From Rhabdophis nuchalis (lineage: Eukaryota; Chordata; Lepidosauria; Squamata; Natricidae): a stretch of DNA of 64,000 nt. The DNA lies in NCBI GenBank assembly GCA_039707465.1, contig CM077644.1:102749375-102813374 (forward strand), given 5' to 3'. The notes under the pieces were generated by a model. That model ran no database searches. It was given only the letters and a program-made list of their open reading frames with translations, and was not told the origin of the DNA. Both the position numbers and the translations under genes were made by a program. Below are positions 43,031 through 55,901 of the stretch, one piece after another (positions within the stretch are counted from its first letter, which is position 1; each line of letters begins with the position of its first letter).

Positions 43031-45500
43031 AAAGAGAACATTTATTGCAATCTAAACTCTAAATTTGCAACCAAATTTTACATAGCTTAGAACTTGGAAG
43101 TCTTCCTTTTCAGTTTATTTTTCACTTTCTGTCACCATTGCTGCTATTTCCCACCTTTAAAAAGCTTTGAGAGGATCCTGAAAATGGTGCCTGATTCCCA
43201 ATTATGATTCACTTAGTTCATTTCAATCAGGTTGTGAAGAAGGAAGTGGGAATTTGCAGTAGAAATGGTGGTGCAGAGATTGATTGAATTTTGTTTTCTT
43301 GTTTGACAGTGTTATGGAATTAAGCTCTCACATTGCTGAAGATATGTTGTTTCTATTACTTGCTGTCTGCCCTCAAGGTTAGCTTTAGGTAATACTAGCT
43401 GGCATCTACTTAAGAAAAGTGCTTCTTTTCACCATACATCAGAGATAACTGTGATAGAGAAGACATTTAGATCTTGCTCTAATAAGAGTCCCTAAGTTGT
43501 CGTCACCCCCCCCCCCCCCTTTACCAAAATCAGAACAATTGCTATTACTTTTTAAAGGAAAAGGTGGCACTTTATTTCAGAAAACATGAGGTCCTCTTTT
43601 TATTAAAACTTATTTTCACTCCAGATCAGATAATGGAAACATCCAGATTCACAACACACATTTAACTGCCAAGCAGAGCCTAAAGTCTGAAATAACACTT
43701 TGCGTTGCAGTCTGCCATTTTGTGGTGGCAGAAAATTGCTTTGTGACTCACATACGTGGGACTAGCCTTATTTAAAAGAAAATTAGGTTTTCGCTGTCTT
43801 TTTCCACTTCTGTGCAAAGAGTTCTGTTCTCTGTAAGACAAGAAAGGCTTTGCTCTATCCACACTGAATAGTTTGTATTAACCACAGTATGTTAACACTT
43901 CATCCTTGCACCTTTTACTTGGATTCCAGATTGCATAAAATGCATTAAGAAGGCTAAACAGGATTCTCAACTTGTCTCTTTCCCTTTCTAACATGAATGG
44001 GGAGGGAAATAGGCTGATGTGTTATAAACAACCTTGAATGCAAAAAAAAAAGCATTAGGGATAAAAGAATATAGTTTGCTTATAAAATCAGTAGTGATGG
44101 GACTACTTTTCTAGTTTATTTTAATGACAGTCGATCAGATTTTATTAGCATTTGAATCAATCCCTTGAGATAAGGTAATCAGACCATATAAAGGAATATT
44201 AAAATTTATTTAGTCTCAGTTAATTATCTGGGAAATGCTTTGGGTCCAAATCTCCCAGTGTTGGGAGGTTTAATTGTAAGCCATTTCAAGCATGAAACTT
44301 GAAACAGGCTATTTTGACCATATTGAAAATGTTTTGTTTCGAAGCACTTCCATGAGACTCAAAACAGTCCCAGTCAGAACAGGGCATTTTGAAACGTTTT
44401 GTGCTATCGGTAGTTAGACTTACAAAATAAGGTGGAGGGAGTGTTTTTCAGGTGGAGCACAACTTTCTTTTTTCCCCTGGCACTGTTCTGTTCCCTTTAA
44501 TCACTTTATAAGGGGAAATTCTATCAGTACATCTCTATGCTGGGGGGGAGGGGGGGCGGGGGAAAATCAAAACAAAGAAACAAATCAAAATATGCATTTG
44601 CTCTTGAATAACATTATCTAGCTTCTGACTAACTTCCTCTTCCTGTATTATGATTCCTCTTTCCTCTGCCTCCTCCATCAGATTTATATAGGCCACTATT
44701 CACGAAGGAAGATCAAGCCAGCACATAATCATGAGGAAATAAAGCAATTTATTTTATTTTATTAAAATTGCATGTTCTGCTCTTTATGAATAAATAGAGT
44801 GGGGATGGAATCCAGATTTTGTTTTTATGTTGTGCTTTTCTTTTGTTGCAGTGTTGCTGAGCTTTTAGCAGTTTCAGTTATGCTTATGCTTAGGACAACC
44901 TCCCCCCCCCCCCCCCCCAAAAAAAAACCCATCCTCAGAGCTATGGAATAACACTGCAGGGGTTGCCTGGACTTTCAACTGAGTGTAAAGTCTGTTTAGT
45001 CAGTGCCTTCATGCCTAACGCTAACCTTTCCCCTTGTCACGCCTCTCTGCTCCAGGTGCAGCATTCTATCTGTCTACTCCCCCCCATCCCCATTGCTAAT
45101 TAGTTTGGGCCTGTTTCACTCATACATTCCTCAAAGTACAGACTGTTTTTACAGCACAGACTCTGTCCCACAAACATGACCTCAAGGTGTATCTTTTCGT
45201 GCATGTCCAATATGTTTGCTAAAGATTTCCACTCCCTTCCTTATTTCTACAAGAACTAAAACAGCTTCGGTTCAAATTCCCACCAGATTCTTGACTTGCT
45301 GTATTTGTATCAAATACTGTGTTATTTGTCTTGCCCGTAAGATTCTATTATTCCTTTTGTTTGTGGTAACTGAGAGCAATGTACAGAATGAGATGTAAGT
45401 TTAACCCAACTGTATTGTATGCCTTTAGTCTACTATGCATGTATCTGTGTCAATATACCCATAGATGCTCATATGTAAATCCTCTGTTAAATAAATACAT
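43031..45500. other. Unassigned, largely unique sequence
   Basis: No gene recognised over almost 2.5 kb. It contains poly-C runs (43507-43519, 44902-44918) and a poly-G run (44542-44564). It may be intronic. Confidence 0.3.
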
Positions 45501-45505
45501 CACTA

Positions 45506-45892
45506 AAGGTAGTCCTCAACTTACGACCAGAATTGAGCCTAAATTTCCATAGCTGAGCAAGACAGTTGTTAAATGAGTTTTGCCCCATTTTCTGACTTTT
45601 CTTGCAATAGTTGTTAAGTGAAAAACTGCAATTGTAACATGGTTATTAAGTGAATCTGACTTCCCCATTGACTTTGCTTTTTAGGAGGTCGCAAAAGGTG
45701 ATCACATGACTCCAGGACACTGCAACCGTCATAAATGCATTACCAGTTGCCAAGCATCCAAATTTTGAACACATGACCGTGATGCTGCTGCAATAGTCGT
45801 AAGTGTGGAAAATGGTCACAAGTCACTTTTTTCAATGCCATTGTAACTTGGAACGCTGATGAAACAAATGGTTGCAAGTTGAGAACTAACTG
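45506..45892. mobile_element. Tigger/pogo-like MITE
   Basis: The termini AAGGTAGTCCTCAACTTACGACC and GGTTGCAAGTTGAGAACTAACTG are inverted repeats with a few mismatches. A TA pair lies outside each end (45504-45505 and 45893-45894). It is 387 bp with internal AGTTGTTAAATGAGT and TTGTTAAGTGAAAAAC motifs and no transposase. A Tc1/mariner superfamily assignment fits the TA target. Confidence 0.7.
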
Positions 45893-45894
45893 TA

Positions 45895-46818
45895 TAAAGA
45901 TCCCTTCTTTCTTAAAAGCTAAAATGGGGGTGATGATTAGTTCATGACTGAATAGTCATACGTGCAACAATTCACTGATACTTTGAATTACACTAGTTCC
46001 CCATTCCATAAATTTTTTTCACTCGATTAATAATGTTAATTCAGTTCTGTTAATTATGTTAAATAATACAAAACAGGAATATATTCTGTATACCAAAGCC
46101 AAAAATAGGGAAAAATTCTCAATATATAATCAGATCTTTCAGAAATGCAATCTCCTGGCTTTTTGTGTCTTTATTATGAGCTGATAACCCTGTGATAATA
46201 ATATAGTTCCCTGTTTGCATTAAGAAAGAAGCTTCTAGTTCTCTAAGGAACAAACATTTCCCTCTTAAGGTATAAATGCTATAGTCTTGTGGCTACCTCC
46301 ATGACTATTATTACTGGAAAAAAAATCTTGTTTGGTATCTTCTTGCTAGGTATCCTCTTAGGTTAAAATCTGTTTTTTGTAGTAGTGGTATATAAGGATA
46401 GATTCCTTACTGGAACCCATCAGTAAATAGATCATAAAAATTACATAAGAGCCTTTAGTAATTTGGTTCTGAACTAGGTGTAATGATAGGCAAAATCCTA
46501 AGTGATTCAATAGATGCTTTTGCATAAACAGCTCAAAAAAGCTAAATGTGGAAAAGATTATGAATCAAGATACGTAATGCATCCAGGAAGAACTTTAGTT
46601 TTAGAGTGGGAAGGATATTTTACAAGTGCAAGAAAAGGATTCTATTTCCCATATTCCAAATATAATTATTTCCCTTCATTTCTAGGAAAATGCAGATCTA
46701 TTCTCAGGAAAACAAGAGAGATTTAATATTATTTAATTATGTTCATTGAGAGAGAGGGAGGGAGGTGTTTTTCTTTGATCCTTCCAATAATCCTATGATA
46801 TCCAGTAACCTTGGAAGG
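45895..46818. other. Unassigned sequence
   Basis: AT-rich sequence with no recognised gene. Confidence 0.3.
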
Positions 46819-46826
46819 GAGTGGAT

Positions 46827-47122
46827 CAGTGGTGGGTTCCAGATCCGTACCAGTTGGAATGGGCCTGGCACCACCCACATGGACGTGCGCGGCGTGCACA
46901 CATGCGCAGCACGCACATGCATTGTATTTAACCTGCGACGCTTGCCGGAGTGTTGCGCAGGCGCTCTACGTGCCATGCACGTGCATGGAAGCACCAAAAG
47001 CATAAAGCACAGGTAAGGAGAGAGGGCGGGTGGATGGGCCCTCCAGAGCACCGGACCAGAACGCTATCTGGTGCTCCGGGCAGGCTCCGGTACCAGGGCA
47101 TACTGCCTGCAACCCACCACTG
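46827..47122. mobile_element. Non-autonomous hAT element, family A
   Basis: It begins CAGTGGTGGGTTCCAG and ends CAACCCACCACTG. The flanks GAGTGGAT (46819-46826) and GAGAGGAT (47123-47130) differ at one base. It is 296 bp, GC-rich, with internal alternating purine-pyrimidine GCACGCACATGC stretches and CCGTACCAGTT and CCGGTACCAGG subterminal motifs. No transposase. Confidence 0.87.
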
Positions 47123-47130
47123 GAGAGGAT

Positions 47131-47790
47131 GTCCAAAGTAAGACTCATAATTGATGATTCCAATGACCAAATCTAACATTTCATTCCCTAGATTTGAATT
47201 GGACCAAGGCAGAAAGAACGTTATGCAATGTCTTATAAACTCTGAACTGAGTGAAAATGAAAAAAAGAAACTCCCTTATATCTGTGATGTTCAATATTGA
47301 CTAGGCATTAATTGTCCCATAAATGTAGTATAAATCATTGTTTGAGTATGTGCTGTGTTGAACATATCTCGTTGCTATTGCTAGGTAATTAAATAAAATT
47401 TTATTGTTAATTAGCCAAAATTATTCAAATCAGCAGATGAATCTCATTTATTTTTTGTGGTCTTCTGACATTAGCACTGAAACTCCCAGTAATTTTCTAC
47501 AATATTTAGATAATTCAGTTAACCAGTTTAGGCCTCCAACAATACTATAGCTCCTATTATATATTTCATTCAGTTAAAAAAGGAAAGATATGAACTTGAG
47601 TAGTAATTGACTGCCCAGTCAGTCATTCTTTTATAAGAATGCATGTTTTCTTAAATATAATAGTTAAAACAGGAAATGACATGATTGTAGCCTAAACTAA
47701 GAAATAAAAAATACATCCTGGAAGAATCCTATAGCATCTCTGTCCGTCCATCCATCATCCAGTATAGAAATTTAAACAACAACAAAAACA
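47131..47790. other. Unassigned sequence
   Basis: AT-rich, no gene recognised. Confidence 0.3.
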
Positions 47791-47792
47791 AT

Positions 47793-47995
47793 AATAATAA
47801 TAATCCATCCCATTTAATGTATATTGGCTCTTGGCTCCTAAATGATTCTAGGCAGCTTATAACTAAAACCTAACCACAAGGGCAAAATCCAAAACGAAAA
47901 CTAAAATAAATCAGAGCATTTACACTATCCCTAAAGCTTAGGGCCTTACTTTCCCCTCTCCTCACTGTCCAAGTCACTTAGGAATCATGAGGAAG
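47793..47995 (-). repeat. Old LINE/SINE 3' end with (AAT)n
   Basis: (AAT)n at 47789-47802 is followed by CCATCCCATTTAATGTATATTGGCTC, CTAAATGATTCTAGGCAGCTTATAACTAAAACCTAACCAC and AATAAATCAGAGCA. The layout fits a minus-strand LINE-type 3' end (GGCGGCTTACAAC-like block). Very diverged. Confidence 0.35.
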
Positions 47996-48704
47996 ATTCA
48001 ATGGCCAGATTAATATTGTAAAGATAGTTGCAGGCAGGAAGACATAACTGGCACACTAATCAGCGTTTTGGCAGCTAGTGTCACAGCAGCAGCAATGGAG
48101 TTGGCAGCATCCATGAGGTATAGGTGCACTCGTCAGTGTATCTTTTGAGGTAGAAATGGCTGCAAAAAGCTAGGCAGTTGTGGCAGATCATTCCTAGTAG
48201 TACTGATATTAGGACACAGCAGTCTGGTTATTTATCAAAAAATGTCATCGAGCCACTCAAGGCTGCTGGGTGAGCCACATGTTCTGCAGCTTTGTTTTAA
48301 TTTTAAGTAGATAATCTTTCATTTTAGATTGAATGAACTTCTGTTTCTCCTTCTTCAAAAGATAATGCAATGTTAAAGTCTTTCTGACCAAGAAGAGTAT
48401 ATGTGATTCACAACGTGCCAAACCTTCTTTTGCATTTTGTTCAGTGGGGTCTTGGACCTTTGTCCCAAATTCCTCTCTGGAATTTGCTAGGTCAGTAGTG
48501 GGCAAACTCATTAGTCAAAAGAGCCAAATATCAACAATACCACAATTAAAAAAAAATTTGAGAGCCAGAAGGTGTGGCCTGTTTTGTGGGAGTGGCTCAG
48601 TGGTCATGTGACCGGGTGGGCGTGGCCAACTTGGGAAATGTGAAATTCACTTAACAATGGTCTTGCTTAGCAGCCAAACTTTCGGTCTCAATTGTGGTCA
48701 TAAG

Positions 48705-48816
<112 letters not shown>

Positions 48817-49164
48817 CTGTCTCTCTCCCACTTTCTTTTTCTTTCTTTCTCTCTTTTTCTTTCTGTCTCTCTCTCTCTGTCTCTCTCTCCTTCGTCCGCC
48901 CATCTCTGTCACTCTGTGTGTGTGTGTGTGTGTATCTGTCTGTCTCGCATTCACTCAATCACTCATTCTGTGTCTCTGTCTATCTTTCTCTCCCTCTCTG
49001 TCTCTCCCTGTCTCTCTCTGTGTGTCTGTCATTCTCTGATTCTCTCCCTCCCTCCCTCTCTCTGTGTCTGTGCCTCTGTCTGTCTGTCTGTCTCCCACCC
49101 CCCGCCAAGCCTCCTCAGCTCCTGGAAGTAGCCTGGCCAGCCCGCCAGCCCACCCGCCCGCTGG

Positions 49165-49560
49165 CTGCGCTTACTCGCTCGCTTGCTCACCCACCCACCG
49201 GATGAAGGAACCTGGCGTCCGGTGGGTGAGCAAGCGAGCGAGCGAGCAACCACGGGCGGCGGGCCAGCAGATTGTTGGGCGCTGCCGCATCAACTTTCCT
49301 TACGCGCCCGCCCGCCTGCCGGCCCGCCGGCTGCAGTTGCTCGCTTGCTCACTCACCCACCGGGCGCCAGGTTCCTTCCTCCGGTGGGTGGGTGAGTGAG
49401 CAAGCAACCGCGGCTGCCAGGCGGACAGGTTGTTGGGCGCTGCCGCAGCAAGTTTCCTTGCCTGCCTGCGCTTGCTTGCTCCCTCGCTCACCCACCTAAC
49501 GGACGAAGGAACCTGGGTGAGTGAGCGAGTGAGCAACCACAGCCGGTGGGCGGGCGGCCA
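49165..49560. repeat. Triplicated GC-rich hairpin module
   Basis: Three successive palindromic units, each with CTCGCTTGCTCACCCACC-type left arm, an AAGGAACCTGG or CCAGGTTCCTT loop segment, and a GGTGGGTGAGCAAGCGAG-type right arm. They lie at about 49168-49245, 49338-49412 and 49468-49535. Units are separated by GGGCGG..CAG.TTGTTGGGCGCTGCCGCA-like spacers near 49265-49290 and 49420-49450. The unit orientation alternates in the loop (GAAGGAACC in the first and third, GGTTCCTTC in the second). Confidence 0.75.
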
Positions 49561-49988
49561 AGGAAACTTGCTGCGGCGGTGTCCAACAAACCACCCGCCC
49601 ACCCCTCTGGCTCACCCACCAGAGGCCAGTTCACTCCCCCCACTCACAAAGCCTCTGCAGCCTCTGGAAGTAGATGAGTGGCCAGCTTGGGAGGCTACGG
49701 CTGCTGCTTTGGCATTTGGGTAGCCACTGCTGGGCTGAAGAGGCTCCGCGGGGGGAGGGATGGAACCGGCGGCCGGTAGGGAGGGTTGCTGCGTCCCAGG
49801 AGTCCCGCCGTTGGCGAGGGTGGTGGAAGAGCCGCACTCAAGGGGCCAAAGAGCCGCTTGTGGCTTGCGAGCCGCGGTTTGCCGACCACTGTGCTAGGTG
49901 AATCTACTGAGACAGTGAGTGTTTCTACCAAATCTCTGATTTAGCATTCGTTTAGACTGAATGCAGAGACACAGAAAAATTTGAAGAA

Positions 49989-50016
49989 AGCTGTTTGTTT
50001 GTTTGTTTGTTTGTTT
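49989..50016. repeat. (TTTG)n microsatellite
   Basis: A short run of about 7 TTTG units. Confidence 0.8.
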
Positions 50017-50019
50017 AAA

Positions 50020-52375
50020 ACATTTTTATAACTACCCATCTTATAACCAACTTTGGGAAACTCACAATCAAAAATTAGTACATTTCTGCATGAGCTAGAT
50101 GTGCCTGTTTTGATTGTGGAGACATGCTTAAGTCCTCATAAGCATGGAGATTAGATTCCTCTGTCTTTGCTTAATATTTAACTTTAGAATTTAAGAATAG
50201 GTTTCCCAGTTTAGTTCAGAAAAAGTGTACCGCAGTTATCAAAGATTGTCTAATCTGTTCCCTTTAATTCCCATTCCAGATCATTCTTTGAAAAAAAGTA
50301 AAACTTTGAAATGAACAGTAATGGTCATTCCAGTTTCTTTCTTTACATGCTTTAAAGAATTAATAGATGTTACTGTTTTATAGCTCAGTTACATGGAAAA
50401 TCCTTAGCATCTCCAGGTAGAAATATGAAATAATAATGGGAACAAAAGGCTTCTTCTACTTGAGGCCTTGAAAAATTATCCAATCTGAGCTCAAGATGCG
50501 TTTAGTTGAGAGCTGTAGTATCCTGTTTAATAATGAATTCAGTGTTAATACTACTGATGGACAGGAACATTGGTAACAACTCAGCTTCTGAACTGAAATA
50601 CTACCAAGTACTGGAGAACATAGAAGAGTTTATTTTAAAAGACTGTCAAAGAGAATCAGCACTCAAAGCTAATTTGTTCCCTGGATGAATGGAAGCATCA
50701 ACAACCCCCCCTCCCAGCCCCGCGATTATGGCTCATGCCAATATAATAGCTTCTGTTTGTTCTATCCCACGCCAATAAATGTGATAAATAATTCCTGATT
50801 CTTTCTGTTTTAAAAATTAAACACACAGAAAAACGTATTCAATTTTTAGGACCTCAACTTAAATTTGTTTTTAGAAAGATATTTTCATAGGAAATGAAAA
50901 CTACACAGATTTGAGTAAAGATACATGTTTGCTCACAGATATTTCCAAATGATTGGCTCAGAAGGAATTGATTTGTGTTCATTATAGGTCAAATTCTGTG
51001 ACAATTTAACATATTTGCAGATACCTCCATTCCCAGAGAAAACTTGCAACTCTAGTTGAAACCTTCCATCATCCCCAAAGCTACTTCAAATTTTTCTTTG
51101 GACAAAATTTCAATGGTAGCTCTAGCCTCAATCAACAAAGTAAATAGCTAGATGAATTTTTCTCCATTACAGAATCATCATCATTAAAGTTCCTTAGAGT
51201 TCTGTATTCATTCTTACCTTGGCTTTGATTAATTACATATACACCGAGGAATTATAATGGTTTTCTTCAAGGTGTCATGTTGAAAAACATAGATAATAAA
51301 GAGAAAATTAATTTCAGCATCAATCAAGAATCTGTTCAAGTTGCACTCTTTGACCAGCAGCATGGATGTTCAATAAAACTGAAGAGAATATTAAAATAAG
51401 ATGAAGTAAAAATGTTCATATGTGCAGTAATGTGGAAGAGATTTGTAAAAAGCTAAGGTAACATCTTATGCAACACAAAAAAGGGAAAAAAATCAGTGGT
51501 AATTTATGTAACATTTATATATACTCATTTATTGGCTAATTATAAATGTATAAATTTACACTAATTTAAATTAAAAATAATAATTGCTATTCAAATGGAA
51601 GTGCAACAGATACATGGTCTGGGTGACCAAGACTTTGTCAAGGTAACTCTGAACTGCTCGGTCTCAAATCTAAGTAATGTAGAAGGAAAACTCCCAGATT
51701 TTCTTATTTTGTGGTAATTTAGTTTATATTTGTGGACAGCCTCAGAGGTGACCTTGGAGAAACTCTGCAATGATGGTTATAAGAACATGTACAAAACATG
51801 TTTTAAGCCAGGTAACATGGAAAACGTAGACACACAGGCACCCCACCCTAATTCCTTGGGGTATAAGGCAGGGAAGAGAAACTGCTGGCTTTGAAGATTC
51901 TGTTAATCCATATAAATGAATTGTTCTAGGCAAACTGGTAGAGGCAGTTTCCTTGATTGTCCTGTCTTCATGTGGTTCAGAAGAAAGGGATGTCCTTTAT
52001 AAAGATGAGAACCCTGATTAGAGATGAGCAGACTTAATGCAGACAAAGAAAAACAACTAGTCATAAAAATGTAGGTTTACTAAAAGCCCAAAATACTTAG
52101 TGTCTCAAGGAATAGCTCTCCTTATCCATTGTCAAATATATATCTCATTGTGCATGTGAACTATTTAATTATTATTTTTAACACCTATTTTTACCACTCA
52201 AATTGCCAACGATGCTCCCCTTAATCAACTATATGACCCATTTTATATCTTGTATTCATATTTGTATTATATTTTTATATCTATATATTTATATATTTAT
52301 GTATTTATATGTGTCTATGTATTTATATATTTATATTTATATAATATAATTATAATCATGTATTCTAAGGCAGAC
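50020..52375. other. Unassigned sequence
   Basis: AT-rich sequence with no recognised gene or repeat; the end (52250-52375) is a TATTTATA-rich low-complexity stretch preceding the L2. Confidence 0.3.
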
Positions 52376-52499
52376 CTTATGCTACTGCGAGAGTCCCCGC
52401 TCTCGCAGGTCTGGCCCTCCTCATTAACGAGGGCCCGCCTTGATGAGGGATTTATTAATCCGGAGAGGTGGGCGAAGCGCGGCCTTAGGGGTTTTTTAG

Positions 52500-53620
52500 T
52501 TAGAAATTTGTTGTTTATTTTAGGGGGTACCAGGGAGGGGGGAGGGTGTAGACAGGTTGAGACGGGCCGAGCCAGCAGACCACGGAAGGAGGCGGACGGA
52601 TCCGCTAAGAGGGGGGATACACAGGTCGTTTCCATAGAGGGCCTACCCATCGAGAGGCTGGTGGAGAGAGGCAGATCCGATGGGAGACATATCCCATCCT
52701 CCCGGTTGGGGGCACAGAACCGTTGGCTGCAAACGGTGAAGTGCCACAACCCCCGTAGGCTAGGTGGTCAGGGAGTACAGAGCCAGGGCCTGCGGCTGAT
52801 GTTTTGCAACGCCAGGTCCGTTGTCAACAAAGCCCCCCTCATTCATGACCTTGTGTCAGAGGGGGAGCCGGACCTGGCAGGAATTGCGGAGACCTGGTTG
52901 GGCCACAAGGGTGGACTTCCCCTCGTTGAAATGTGCCCACCAGGTTACCGTGCTTTTCATCAGCCCCGGGCCCTAGGCAGGGGTGGTGGGGTAGCGGTTA
53001 TTGTAAAGGAAGGTCTTAAGCCGAGAGAGACCATTGTGCCACAGACCACCGGTTGTGAGTCCCTCTGCGTGAAGTGGGGCCTAGGGAGGCAGTTGGGCTT
53101 GCTGGTTGTATACCTGGCTCCCCGCTATGTAGCAGCAGCCCTGCCCGAGCTCCTGGAGGTGATCGCTACGGTGGCAGTTGAGACCCCCAGACTTTTAGTC
53201 ATGGGGGACTTTAATCTGCCATCGGCGGGCGAATCATCCGTGGTAGCTCGGGAGTTCATGGCTTCCATGACGGCCATGGACCTGACCCAATTAATTCAAG
53301 GCCCCACCCACGAGGGTGGACATACACCGGATCTCATCTTTGTCTCTGGCCAATGGAAGAGTGATCTGAGTATAGGGGATATAGTCATCACGCCCTTGTC
53401 ATGGTCAGACCACTCACTTCTCCGGCTCGACTTTCTGACCGCTACTCCCCTCCGCGGGGAGGCGGAACCTGAATCACCAATCTGGTTCCGACCCAGGCGC
53501 CTGATGGACCCTGATGGGTTCCAGGCGGCGCTTGGGCCACTTCCTGGACCCCTGACCCGCGCCCCGATGGAGGACCTCGTGGCCGCATGGAATACTGCGA
53601 CCACGGGAGCCTGCGACCAC
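52500..53620 (+). pseudogene. L2 apurinic-type endonuclease domain
   Basis: The frame at 52250-53686 (its first ATG lies in the flank) shows the APE endonuclease motifs in order: LMFCNARSVVNKA (N of the active site), PDLAGIAETWL (catalytic E), GGGVAVIVKEGL, LVVYLAPRY, LLVMGDFNLPS (GDFN), HTPDLIFVS and LSWSDHSLLRLDF (SDH). These nick target DNA to prime reverse transcription. The frame is lost near 53600, where a short duplication (GCGACCACGGG twice, 53597-53620) occurs at the junction to the RT region. The N-terminal start of the protein is unclear; upstream residues (about 40-150) are not recognised. Confidence 0.8.
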
Positions 53621-55600
53621 GGGCCCCCTTGCGGCCTCACTTGCGGCGGCGAGCCACCCTGGCTCCTTGGTTCTCCGAGGAGCTAAGGGTGATGAAACGC
53701 CACAAGAGATGCCTAGAGAGAAGATGGAGGTCTACTCGATCTGAATCTGACCGGACACAGGTAAGAGCCCATTTACGGACTTACATTGTGGCGCTGAGAG
53801 TGGCCAAACGTCATCATTGTGCCACTCTCATAGCATCCGCAGAAAACCGCCCTGCTGCCCTGTTTAGGGTGACCCGCTCCCTCCTTCAACAGAGGGTGCG
53901 GGAAGCCCTGCTACAGGGTAGAGCAGAGGAATTTGTGATTTTTCTGCAGGAGAAAATCGCTCAGATACAGAACGAGCTAGCCCCCATTGATGGTCCAGTG
54001 GGATGCCACGAGACAGATCTTGTTTGGGAGGAGTTTGACTCCGTTGCTTCCGAAGATATGGACAGGTTACGTGGGCGACTGCGAGCCCCCACGTTTATTG
54101 GACCCGTGTCCCTCCTGGCTTGTACTGGCATCCTGGGAGGTGACACGAGGCTGGCTCCAAAAGGTTGTCAACGCATCCTTGAGTGAGGGTTCCTTGCCTG
54201 CTTCCCTAAAAGAGGCTATGGTGAGGCCCCTCCTTAAGAAGCCCTCTTTGGATCCAGCTTTGTTAACCAACTATCGTCCGGTCTCCAACCTTCCCTTCTT
54301 GGCGAAGGTTGTTGAGAGTGTGGTGGCACAACAGTTTCCCCGTCACCTGGAGGAAGTTGATTATCTAGACCCGTGCCAGTCCGGCTTTCGGCCCGGGCAT
54401 AGCACCGAGACGGCATTGGTCACGTTGGTCGATGATCTCTGGAGGGCCTGAGATGGGGGTTGTTCCTCCATCCTGGTCCTATTAGACCTCTCGGCGGCTT
54501 TTGATACCATCGACCATGGTATCCTATTGCATCGGCTGGGGGGGTTGGGGGTGGGAGGCACCGTTTTACGGTGGTTCTCCTCCTACCTCTCTGGCCGATC
54601 GCAATTTGTGTTGGCAGGGGGGCAGAGGTCGACCGCGAGACCCCTCACATGTGGGGTGCCTCAGGGGTCGGTCCTCTCGCCTCTCCTGTTTAACACATAT
54701 ATGAAGCCGCTGGGTGAGATCATCCGTGGTTTTGGGGTAGAGTACCATCTCTACGCTGATGATACTCAGCTGTACATATCTACCCCAAACCACCCCATCG
54801 ATGCCGTAGCGGTGATGTGCCAGTGCCTGGAAGCCGTACGGATCTGGATGGGAAGAAACGGACTCAAGCTCAACCCGACCAAGACCGAGTGGCTGTGGTT
54901 TCCGGCAGCCCGATTCAACCAGCTGACTCCATCGCTGGCCATTGGGGGCGAACATCTTGCCCCAGTGGATGGGGTGCACAACTTGGGTGTCCTTCTGGAT
55001 GCCCGGCTGTCCATGGAAGGTCAAGTGACAGCCGTGGCCAGGAGGACGTTCTACCAGGTTCGCCTGGTTCGCCAGTTGCGCCCCCTATTGGATCGGGACG
55101 CCCTCCGCACAGTCACTCATGCTCTCGTGACATCCCGACTGGACTATTGTAACTCTCTCTACATGGGGCTCCCCTTGAGGTGCACCCGGAGACTTCAGCT
55201 AGTCCAGAATGCAGCCGCGCGAGCAGTTATGGGAACCTCAAGATTTACCCATGTAACACCGCTCTTGCGCGAGCTGCACTGGCTGCCTGTCGTCTTCCGG
55301 GTGCGCTTCAAGGTTCTAGTTATCATCTTTAAAGCGCTCCATGGCTCGGGACCTAGCTATTTGCGGGATCGGATCCTGCCTCATACATCCACACGGCCTA
55401 TTCGCTCACACAGAGAGGGACTTCTCCGGGTGCCGTCCACTAGACTTTGTCAGCGGGCGACGCCCAGGGGAAGGGCCCTCTCTGTGGCGGGCCCGGCCCT
55501 CTGGAACGACCTTCCCCCCGACATTAGAACAACCACGGACCTCCGCTCCTTCCGTCTAAAACTAAAAACATATTTGTTCTGCTTGGCCGGCCTAGGGTAG
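53587..55600 (+). pseudogene. L2 reverse transcriptase and C-terminal domain, three lesions
   Basis: The frame at 53587-54186 carries the region before RT (PHLRRRATLAPWFSEELRVMKRHKR). A 2-base deletion near 54087, relative to the copy at 59.5 kb, shifts it into the frame at 53987-54451 (LLDPCPSWLVLASWEVTRGWLQ, RPLLKKPSLDP, NYRPVSNL, QSGFRPGHSTETAL). A TGA at 54449-54451 replaces AGA of the sister copy after DDLWRA. The same frame then resumes at 54527-55600: VPQGSVLSPLLFN, YADDTQLYIS (Y76-D79 of that segment), LRELHWLPVVFRVRFK and ALWNDLPPDI. The RT is inactive as it stands, though the catalytic residues are present. Confidence 0.88.
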
Positions 55601-55779
55601 TCTCCCTTCTATGGGGTTGTTAATAATTTTAGATGGGGATTCTAGTAATTGTTAACTGGGAATTTTTAGCGCAGGGATATTATTTAATTTGTTTTTATTA
55701 TGTGTGTATATTTATTGTTTTATTTGCCCTGTGCACCGCTCCGAGTCCCTTCGGGGAGAGGGAGCGGTCAACAAATTAA

Positions 55780-55890
<111 letters not shown>

Positions 55891-55901
55891 GATATGCTAC
55901 T

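Noticed and set aside
49029..49931. Several frames of 70-110 codons in the GC-rich part of the 48.5-kb hAT
   Set aside because: They occur in all frames, lack conserved motifs and follow from repeated GC-rich hairpins.
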